A stretch of 29,383 bases of DNA. Origin: Ruminococcaceae bacterium UBA3215. Lineage in GTDB: Bacteria > Bacillota > Clostridia > Oscillospirales > Ruminococcaceae. Below, piece by piece: positions 23,873 to 29,383 of the stretch (the stretch's first letter is position 1; each line of letters starts with the position of its first letter). Location: the NCBI GenBank assembly GCA_002363155.1, contig DEWH01000028.1, positions 108,342 through 137,724 on the forward strand. Direction: 5' to 3'. Both the position numbers and the translations under genes were made by a program. Under the pieces are notes generated by a model. That model did not search any database. It was not told where the DNA came from and was given only the letters and a program-made list of their open reading frames with translations.

Positions 23873-23978
23873 GGTGCATCAAAACAAAGGCTGGTACCCG
23901 TCCTCACAGCCGGATACTGCCGATACCATACTGCCGATTACTCGCGGCATTGAGAGCTGTTTCACTCTCTGTACAGAC

Positions 23979-24153
23979 ATAAGGCAGGTCTCCCGGCTCA
24001 TGCATCTTCGCGTTCCGATACCTTCCCGTCCGCGGGGACAGTGGCATATCATCGGAAAACTCCGCATTTACGGTGACGAGTTCGCACAGGTCTTTCACCT
24101 GTTTCCCTTTTCACCGGATCGAGCCCGAACATTCGGGCTATCCGACACCTTAT
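23979..24153 (-). ncRNA. cobalamin riboswitch
   Basis: Read on the minus strand, the leader has the B12 box AGCCGGGAGACCTGCC (23998-23983), the conserved AAAAGGGAA core (about 24110-24102), a GCCACTG segment, and a closing P1 helix (ATAAGG at 24153-24148 with CCTTAT at 23984-23979). Two perfect hairpins sit inside: AGCCCGAA/TTCGGGCT and ACAGGT/ACCTGT. It is the only riboswitch I find in the window and lies between the promoter and the first gene of the 19-gene B12 operon. Coordinates cover the aptamer; the leader continues to the terminator at 23839-23872. Confidence 0.95.
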
Positions 24154-24179
24154 ACCTCTTATTCGGTTTAAGCAGATAT

Positions 24180-24208
24180 ACTATATCACATTTTCCTGCG
24201 GTTGTCAA
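24180..24208 (-). promoter_or_regulatory. sigma-A-type promoter of the B12 operon
   Basis: On the minus strand, TTGACA (24208-24203), 17-base spacer, TATAGT (24185-24180). Predicted start near 24173, about 20 bases before the riboswitch P1 helix. I find no other convincing promoter before cbiP, so this one may drive about 18.7 kb, although the 50-bp gap before the CbiK gene could hide a weak one. Confidence 0.88.
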
Positions 24209-24264
24209 TACCTTACCGTTTTTTTCGGGGAAGATGACAGAAGCGGAAAATTTATGGAAAACTA

Positions 24265-24293
24265 TTGACAAGAGGTGAGTATTGCGCTATAAT
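24265..24293 (+). promoter_or_regulatory. sigma-A-type promoter of the suf operon (distal)
   Basis: TTGACA (24265-24270), 17-base spacer, TATAAT (24288-24293): full consensus. The predicted start near 24300 leaves a leader of about 125 bases to sufC. It is divergent from the B12 promoter, with 56 bp between the -35 boxes. Confidence 0.85.
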
Positions 24294-24304
24294 ATTGCAT
24301 ATAA

Positions 24305-24316
24305 ATCATATATGAT
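24305..24316. promoter_or_regulatory. palindromic operator candidate in the suf leader
   Basis: ATCATATATGAT is a perfect 12-bp palindrome that begins about five bases after the predicted start of the distal suf promoter, a usual place for a repressor site. No regulator gene (for example an Rrf2/IscR family gene) is in the window, so the binding protein is unknown. Confidence 0.35.
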
Positions 24317-24370
24317 ATATCGGCATTCTGATTTGCTGTCAAACCGCATAACAGAGCCGTTTGATGCATA

Positions 24371-24407
24371 TTGACATATTTTTCAGATAGACTATATATG
24401 CTATAAT
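24371..24407 (+). promoter_or_regulatory. possible second (proximal) suf promoter
   Basis: A TTGACA at 24371-24376 is followed by TATATA at 24393-24398 (16-base spacer). A perfect TATAAT at 24402-24407 has only a weak -35 (TTTTCA) at normal distance. One of these may be a second start just before sufC. Confidence 0.4.
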
Positions 24408-24425
24408 GCCGGACAGGAGACAATT

Positions 24426-25178
24426 ATGAGCGAACTTTTGAAAATAACCGATCTGCGCATCTCCGCAGATGAAAAGGAGATACTCCACGGCGTCAGTCTC
24501 GCGGTAAACATGGGCGAAACGCACGTTATCATGGGTCCCAACGGCGCCGGGAAATCCACCCTCGGCTCGGCGGTAATGGGAAGCCCGGAATATACCGTCA
24601 CCGGCGGTAATATCACATTTCTCGGCGAGGATATCACCGGAGAGACACCGGACAAGCGCGCAAAACGCGGGATATTCCTCTCGTTCCAGAACCCCGTGGA
24701 AATACCCGGCATCACCCTCGCTTCCTTCCTGCGAAGCGCTTATGAACAGATCACCGGCGAGCGCATAAAGCTGTTCGAGTTCAGAAAAAAGCTTAAAGCG
24801 TCAATGGAAGTGCTGGATATGGATCCCGCTTACGCGGACAGAGAGCTGAATGTCGGCTTCTCCGGCGGAGAAAAGAAGAAAGCCGAGATACTCCAGCTCC
24901 TTGTGCTGCGCCCGAAGCTCGCGATACTCGACGAAACGGACAGCGGACTTGACGTTGACGCGGTAAAGACCGTCTCCGCAGGCATAAAGGCATACAAGGA
25001 GACAACGGACGGTTCCCTGCTCATAATCACCCACAACACGAAGATACTCGATTCCCTCAGCGTGGACAGAGTACACCTTATCGCCGACGGACGTATAGCC
25101 GCGGAGGGTGGCGCGGAGCTCATAGGCGACATCACGGAGAACGGCTTCGGAAAATACATCGGGCAGGTGGCGGAATGA
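24426..25178 (+). CDS. sufC: Fe-S cluster assembly ATPase SufC
   Basis: ABC-type ATPase of the SufBCD scaffold, which builds iron-sulphur clusters in the cytoplasm. It is 250 residues with Walker A GPNGAGKST (37-45), Q-loop Gln88, signature FSGGEKKKAE (145-154), Walker B AILDETDSGLD and switch His in IITHN. ACAGGAGAC lies before the ATG. It is first in a sufC-B-D-S-U order common in Clostridia and overlaps sufB by ATGA. Confidence 0.96.
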   Translation: MSELLKITDLRISADEKEILHGVSLAVNMGETHVIMGPNGAGKSTLGSAVMGSPEYTVTGGNITFLGEDITGETPDKRAKRGIFLSFQNPVEIPGITLASFLRSAYEQITGERIKLFEFRKKLKASMEVLDMDPAYADRELNVGFSGGEKKKAEILQLLVLRPKLAILDETDSGLDVDAVKTVSAGIKAYKETTDGSLLIITHNTKILDSLSVDRVHLIADGRIAAEGGAELIGDITENGFGKYIGQVAE

Positions 25179-26584
25179 AAGAGAAAACACAGGTAGCGGA
25201 CGTTGACCGCGCCTTTTATGACTTCCGGTTCGACGAGGACGAGAGCGACTTCCTCGGAACCGGTCTTACTCCGGAGATGATCGGCGAGATCTCCGCGGAA
25301 AAGAATGATCCGGAATGGATGCGCAAGTTCCGTCTGCACTCGCTTGAAGTGTACCGGAAACTTGAAATGCCGCAGTGGGGACCGGATATAAGCGGGCTGG
25401 ACATGGACAACATAGTCACTTATATCCGCCCGAAAAAACGTATGCAAAGCGACTGGGATTCCGTTCCGGACGACATAAAGCAGACATTTGAAAAGCTCGG
25501 CATACCCCAGGCGGAGCGGGAATCCCTCGCCGGCGTCGGCGCCCAGTATGACAGCGAGCTCGTATATCACAACGTCCGAAAGGAAGTCGCAGAGTCCGGC
25601 GTTGTCTATACCGATCTCGAAAGCGCGATGCACGATGAGCGGTACGCGGAGATGATACGCTCCCATTTCATGAAGCTCGTCCCGCCCACAGATCACAAGT
25701 TCGCCGCCCTGCACGGAGCAGTCTGGTCAGGCGGGTCTTTCGTGTATGTGCCGGACGGGGTGAGACTTGAGATACCGCTCCAGTCCTACTTCCGGCTTAA
25801 TGCCCGGAGCGCGGGTCAGTTCGAGCATACGCTGATAATCGTAGGCGAGAACGCTTACCTGCATTTCATCGAAGGCTGCTCCGCTCCGAAATACTACGAA
25901 GCCGGACTGCACGCGGGCTGTGTGGAGCTTTTCGTGGGCAGGAATTCGACTCTGCGCTATTCGACTATCGAGAACTGGTCAAAGAATATGTACAACCTCA
26001 ACACCAAGCGTGCGACCGTTGCGGAGAACGGCAGAGTGGAATGGGTCTCCGGATCCTTCGGCTCACACGTTTCCTACCTGTACCCGATGAGCATTCTGAA
26101 CGGACGCGGAGCCCGTGCGGAATTCACCGGCATCACCTTCGCCGGTGAGGGTCAGGATCTCGATACCGGCACAAAGATAGTGCATAATGCACCGGAAACC
26201 TCGTCTTACGTCAATACCCGCTCGATCTCGAAAAGCGGCGGTATCAGCACATTCCGCAGCTCCGTTGTGGTGAACGAAAACGCCGTGGGCAGCAAGTCCG
26301 CCGTTTCCTGCGAATCCCTTATGCTCGACAGCATCTCCCGCTCCGACACGATCCCCGCTATGGTCATAAAGACCGACAAGGCGGACGTAGGGCACGAGGC
26401 AAGGATAGGGCGCATAAGCGATGAAGCGGTATTCTATCTCATGTCGCGGGGACTTGACGAGAACAGCGCAAAAGCACTTATCGTAAGCGGATTCGCGGAC
26501 ACCGTATCGAAGGAGCTTCCCCTCGAATACGCGGCGGAGATGAACAATCTGATAAATATTGAGATGAAAGGCAGCATCGGATAA
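25175..26584 (+). CDS. sufB: Fe-S cluster scaffold SufB
   Basis: Scaffold subunit that receives sulphur and assembles the cluster with SufC and SufD. It is 469 residues. Conserved parts are the N-terminal PEWMRKFRLHSLE region, the VWSGGSFVYVP segment, EGCSAPKYYEAGLHAGCVELFVG (read in two parts around its two cysteines), WVSGSFGSHVSYLYP, SRSDTIPAM, and HEARIGRISDEAVFYLMSRG near the C-terminus with the cluster-ligand-type His. It overlaps sufC (ATGA) and sufD (TAATG). Confidence 0.96.
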   Translation: MKEKTQVADVDRAFYDFRFDEDESDFLGTGLTPEMIGEISAEKNDPEWMRKFRLHSLEVYRKLEMPQWGPDISGLDMDNIVTYIRPKKRMQSDWDSVPDDIKQTFEKLGIPQAERESLAGVGAQYDSELVYHNVRKEVAESGVVYTDLESAMHDERYAEMIRSHFMKLVPPTDHKFAALHGAVWSGGSFVYVPDGVRLEIPLQSYFRLNARSAGQFEHTLIIVGENAYLHFIEGCSAPKYYEAGLHAGCVELFVGRNSTLRYSTIENWSKNMYNLNTKRATVAENGRVEWVSGSFGSHVSYLYPMSILNGRGARAEFTGITFAGEGQDLDTGTKIVHNAPETSSYVNTRSISKSGGISTFRSSVVVNENAVGSKSAVSCESLMLDSISRSDTIPAMVIKTDKADVGHEARIGRISDEAVFYLMSRGLDENSAKALIVSGFADTVSKELPLEYAAEMNNLINIEMKGSIG

Positions 26585-27549
26585 TGAGAAAAGCTGTGGT
26601 AAACGCAATGCCGGAACCGACATGGAACCGGCTGAAGATAAATGATATAACGGTCTCGCTGCCGGACGCGCCGGGGAATGCAGACGGATGCGGAGATCCG
26701 TCCGTTACCGCCCTCGGCAGTGCTTTCTGCGCCGCCGTAAGCGATACCGTGAGCATTTCCGGCGGTTTCTCCGACATACAGCTCGGAAACGGCGAAACGA
26801 AGGGGACAGTGATATCCGCGGAGAAGTACGGCGTATCGGAAGTGACCGAATATATATGTGCGGAAGGGAACTGCGCGCTCCGTACTTTTGCCGATATTCC
26901 CGAAGGCGCACGGGTAAAGCTGGTGCAGGTGATAGAGGGCAGTCAGGGGACTGAACTGCTGAACGATGTGGGAGTAAAAGCCGCGGACGGAGCGCGGTTT
27001 GAGATAACACAGATATTCCTCGGCGGGAGCCGCACGGTCTCCGGCGTTTACGCGGAACTTGACGGATACAGATCGGAGCTTGAATGCAGGATAGGCTACA
27101 CTGTCGGTAAAGACGAGCTTCTCGACATCAACAACATCGTGATACACAAGGGAAAGCGCTCCCGTTCGGAGACCGATGTGAAAGGCGTGCTTTCGGACAA
27201 CGCGGTCAAGACCTTCCGCGGAACTATAGACCTCAGAAACGGTGCTTCCGGAGCAAAGGGTGCTGAAAACGAAGATGTGCTTCTTATAGGAGAGACCGCG
27301 GTGAACAACACTGTTCCCGTGATACTCTGCACCGAGGAGGACGTTGAAGGCTCCCACGGCGCAAGCATAGGCAGGCTCCCGGACGACGTGCTGTACTATA
27401 TGACGGCGCGCGGAATCCCGCTCGAAAAGGCGAACGGGATAATAGCCGCGGCACGTCTCGAAAGCCTAATACGCGGCACAGGCGATGAGCAGGCCGCGGA
27501 GCGGGCGCTGAAAGCGCTCGCGGAAAGGAGCAGCGATGCCGTACTTTGA
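26584..27549 (+). CDS. sufD: Fe-S cluster assembly protein SufD
   Basis: SufB paralogue that pairs with it in the SufBC2D complex. It is 321 residues, shorter than many SufD proteins, mainly at the N-terminus. The beta-helix core runs from about residue 90 to 255 (DIPEGARVKLVQVIEG, LLDINNIVIHKGKRS, KTFRGTIDLRNGASGA). The C-terminal block HGASIGRLPDDVLYYMTARG carries the conserved His. The ATG shares its A with the sufB stop. The gene overlaps sufS by 14 bp. Confidence 0.92.
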   Translation: MRKAVVNAMPEPTWNRLKINDITVSLPDAPGNADGCGDPSVTALGSAFCAAVSDTVSISGGFSDIQLGNGETKGTVISAEKYGVSEVTEYICAEGNCALRTFADIPEGARVKLVQVIEGSQGTELLNDVGVKAADGARFEITQIFLGGSRTVSGVYAELDGYRSELECRIGYTVGKDELLDINNIVIHKGKRSRSETDVKGVLSDNAVKTFRGTIDLRNGASGAKGAENEDVLLIGETAVNNTVPVILCTEEDVEGSHGASIGRLPDDVLYYMTARGIPLEKANGIIAAARLESLIRGTGDEQAAERALKALAERSSDAVL

Positions 27550-28753
27550 CAAGCGGGATTTCCCCGTATTCGACGCGATGCCGGAGCTTGTCTATCTCGA
27601 CAGCACCGCCACATCACAGAAACCGAAGCCGGTCATTGACGCAGTTTCGCGCTACTACCGCGAGGAGAACGCGAACCCTCTGCGGGGACTGTACGGGCTT
27701 GCGGTAAAGGCTACCGACGCGTATGAGAACGCGAGAGCGGCAGTCCATGATTTCATCGGCGCGGCAAGTGAACGGGAGATCGTCTTTACCCGCAATGCCA
27801 CCGAGAGTCTTAACCTTATCGCCTCCAGCTACGGGCGCGAAAATATCCGTCAGAATGACGAGATACTCGTTACCATATCCGAGCATCACAGCAACTTTCT
27901 GCCGTGGCAGGTACTCGCAAAGGAAAAGGGAGCGCGGCTGAAATTTCTGAAATGCGGCAAGGACGGGGAATACACGCCGGAGATGCTTGAAAAGGCGCTC
28001 ACTCCGAGGACGAAGATATTTGCCGCGGCGCAGATATCGAATGTTATCGGACGGCTGAACCCGATAAAGGAATTCGCGGAGATCTGCCATAAGAACGGCA
28101 CTGTCATAGTCTGCGACGGGGCGCAGAGCGTTCCGCACATACCAGTGAATGTAAGGGAGCTGGGCGTGGATTTTCTCGCTTTCTCCGGTCACAAGATGTT
28201 TGCGCCTATGGGGATAGGCGTGCTGTACGGGAGGGAGGAACTGCTTGAGCAGATGCCGCCTTTCCTGTACGGAGGCGAGATGATAGAGTATGTGACGCTG
28301 TGCGGCGCGACATTCGCGGAGCTTCCCCACAAGTTCGAGGCAGGCACCGTGAACGCGGGAGGCGCAGTCGGACTGCACGCGGCGATAGACTACATCGGCG
28401 AGTTTGGATTCGCAAAGCTTGAAAAACGCGAAAAGGAGCTGACAAGGCTTCTTATAGAAGGAATGAAGGAAACGCCCCATGTCCGCATCATCGGCTCGGA
28501 GGATCCTGCCGACCACTGCGGGATAGTCTCGTTCACGATCGACGACGTTCACCCCCACGACATCGCGGCGATATTCGACGAATCCGGCATAGCCGTGCGT
28601 GCCGGTCACCACTGCGCACAGCCGCTCCACAAGTACCTCGGCGTGCAGTCCTCCGTCCGTGCGAGCGCTGCGCTGTACAATGACCGGCGGGACACGGAGC
28701 TGTTTCTTGAATGTCTTAAAACAATACGAAGGAGAATGGGTTACAGTGAGTAA
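27536..28753 (+). CDS. sufS: cysteine desulfurase SufS
   Basis: PLP enzyme that takes sulphur from cysteine and passes it to SufU. It is 405 residues, a type II desulfurase. PLP site: SEHHSNFLPW (115-124), CDGAQSVPH (193-201), Lys220 in FSGHKMFAP. The active cysteine is Cys360 in RAGHHCAQPLHK, on the short loop typical of SufS. AAAGGAG sits before the ATG, inside the end of sufD. Residues 86-92 read RNATESL where most relatives have R-T/G-T-E. Confidence 0.96.
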   Translation: MPYFDKRDFPVFDAMPELVYLDSTATSQKPKPVIDAVSRYYREENANPLRGLYGLAVKATDAYENARAAVHDFIGAASEREIVFTRNATESLNLIASSYGRENIRQNDEILVTISEHHSNFLPWQVLAKEKGARLKFLKCGKDGEYTPEMLEKALTPRTKIFAAAQISNVIGRLNPIKEFAEICHKNGTVIVCDGAQSVPHIPVNVRELGVDFLAFSGHKMFAPMGIGVLYGREELLEQMPPFLYGGEMIEYVTLCGATFAELPHKFEAGTVNAGGAVGLHAAIDYIGEFGFAKLEKREKELTRLLIEGMKETPHVRIIGSEDPADHCGIVSFTIDDVHPHDIAAIFDESGIAVRAGHHCAQPLHKYLGVQSSVRASAALYNDRRDTELFLECLKTIRRRMGYSE

Positions 28754-29165
28754 TTTCTACAACGAGATACTGACGGATCACAATATGCACCCGGTACACA
28801 AGCATGAGCTTGCGGTCTGTACCTGCTCAAGGGAGGGCGTGAACCCGTCCTGCGGCGATGATATAACACTTAATCTGCGGATAGAGGACGGCATCATCGC
28901 GGACGGTTCGTTTACGGGAAGCGGCTGTGCCGTATCCCAGGCTTCCGCGGACATAATGCTCGATCTGGTCATAGGAAAGAGCATAGATGAAGCCGAACGG
29001 CTCCATGCCCTGTTCATGAAGATGATACGCGGCGAAGCAGACGATTCCGAGCTTGAAGAACTCGATGAAGCCGCCGCCCTTGCCGACATCTCCCACATGC
29101 CCGCCCGCGTGAAGTGCGCCGTTCTCGGCTGGCGTACTCTCGGCGAGTCTCTTCCGGAGCGCTGA
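28746..29165 (+). CDS. sufU: zinc-dependent sulphurtransferase SufU
   Basis: Accepts sulphur from SufS and passes it to the SufBCD scaffold. It is 139 residues. Zinc-site residues are Cys36 and Asp38 in NPSCGDDI, Cys61 in GSGCAVSQAS and Cys124 in VKCAVLGWRTL. The start is GTG at 28746, overlapping the sufS stop by 8 bp and preceded by AAGGAG; a long frame from 28599 lies inside sufS and is rejected. The SufU-type 20-residue insertion relative to IscU (about 85-105) is present. Two further cysteines (25, 27) are not typical. Confidence 0.94.
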   Translation: MSNFYNEILTDHNMHPVHKHELAVCTCSREGVNPSCGDDITLNLRIEDGIIADGSFTGSGCAVSQASADIMLDLVIGKSIDEAERLHALFMKMIRGEADDSELEELDEAAALADISHMPARVKCAVLGWRTLGESLPER

Positions 29166-29186
29166 CGCGCGTCTTAACAGACGGTT

Positions 29187-29233
29187 CCGGGCTGACGCCG
29201 CCCGGACCTGCGGCGGGGAGCGCCCCGCGGCGT
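29187..29233. repeat. GC-rich hairpin cluster after sufU
   Basis: Several competing stems: CCGGGC (29187) with GCCCGG (29200), ACGCCGC (29195-29201) with GCGGCGT (29227-29233), and CGGGG/CCCCG (29214-29227). No gene lies here. It looks like the GC-hairpin intergenic element at 5347-5395 in style, not in exact sequence. Confidence 0.45.
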
Positions 29234-29275
29234 TATGACCGTAACACGGAAACTACAGAGACACATCATATATGG

Positions 29276-29311
29276 AAAGACCGCTGAAATTGGTTGTTTC
29301 AGCGGTCTTTT
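29276..29311 (+). terminator. rho-independent terminator of the suf operon
   Basis: AAAGACCGCTGAAA (29276-29289), loop TTGGTTG, then the exact complement TTTCAGCGGTCTTT (29297-29310) ending in a run of T. It lies 110 bp after the sufU stop. The A-run on the other side means it could also act on the minus strand. Confidence 0.92.
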
Positions 29312-29342
29312 GATCTGTCAGCAGCTTATTATCTGTCCGTGG

Positions 29343-29383
29343 ACAAAATCAAGTGATTTCGTCACGATTCAGATATGCGCGCA
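29343..29383 (-). repeat. intergenic repeat, copy 2 (runs off the window)
   Basis: Reverse complement of 2112-2152 with 39 of 41 bases matching. The window ends inside the element, so its full length is unknown. It lies just after the suf terminator, as copy 1 lies between transcription units. Confidence 0.75.

Noticed and set aside
2112..29383. Block between the inverted repeats as an integrated mobile island
   Set aside because: No integrase, transposase, tRNA edge or conjugation gene is visible and the block is mostly core metabolism, so a mobile island is not supported; only the repeat itself is reported.

Overview
The window looks like chromosome from a spore-forming, anaerobic Clostridia-type Firmicute, perhaps Oscillospirales/Ruminococcus-like. 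That is an inference from the spoVA genes, the sufCBDSU gene order, the cobalt-early (Cbi-type) B12 pathway, strong Shine-Dalgarno sites and moderately high G+C. No rRNA, tRNA, CRISPR array, transposase or phage gene is visible.

Layout. (1) 174-2039, + strand: spoVAC-spoVAD-spoVAE, the end of a spore membrane-channel operon. (2) 2040-2250: a composite repeat region plus a two-way terminator. A 41-nt piece of it recurs inverted at the right edge of the window. (3) 4529-2251, - strand: a two-gene ABCG-like transporter whose ATPase carries an N-terminal membrane domain. (4) 4691-5332, + strand: cbiC alone, with its own consensus promoter, divergent from the transporter and facing the B12 operon across a strong hairpin. 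(5) 24173 down to 5454, - strand: one operon of 19 genes, almost all start/stop-overlapping, behind one sigma-A-like promoter and one cobalamin riboswitch. In transcription order: a small membrane-anchored beta-domain protein, BtuF-, BtuC- and BtuD-like ABC uptake genes, an exported tandem CbiK chelatase fused to the same kind of beta domain, cbiD, cbiF, cbiG, cbiH, cbiJ, cbiET, cbiA, cobT, cobU, a second cobU-like gene, cobC, cbiB, cobD, cbiP. (6) 24426-29165, + strand: sufCBDSU (Fe-S cluster assembly), divergent from the B12 operon, ending at a textbook terminator at 29276-29311.

How it works together. The B12 operon joins corrinoid or metal-tetrapyrrole capture and import with the corrin-ring steps from cobalt-precorrin-3 onward and the nucleotide-loop steps, all under one B12-sensing leader. 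Several expected functions are not in the window: cbiL, cobS, a cytoplasmic cobaltochelatase, a cobalt transporter and the adenosyltransferase. CbiC is present but outside riboswitch control.

Most unusual points: the exported double-headed CbiK with near-identical halves and a C-terminal beta domain shared with the first gene of the operon; a riboswitch terminator that sits on the apparent start codon of that first gene; a pair of CobU paralogues that split the family's motifs; and the inverted intergenic repeat bracketing about 27 kb.
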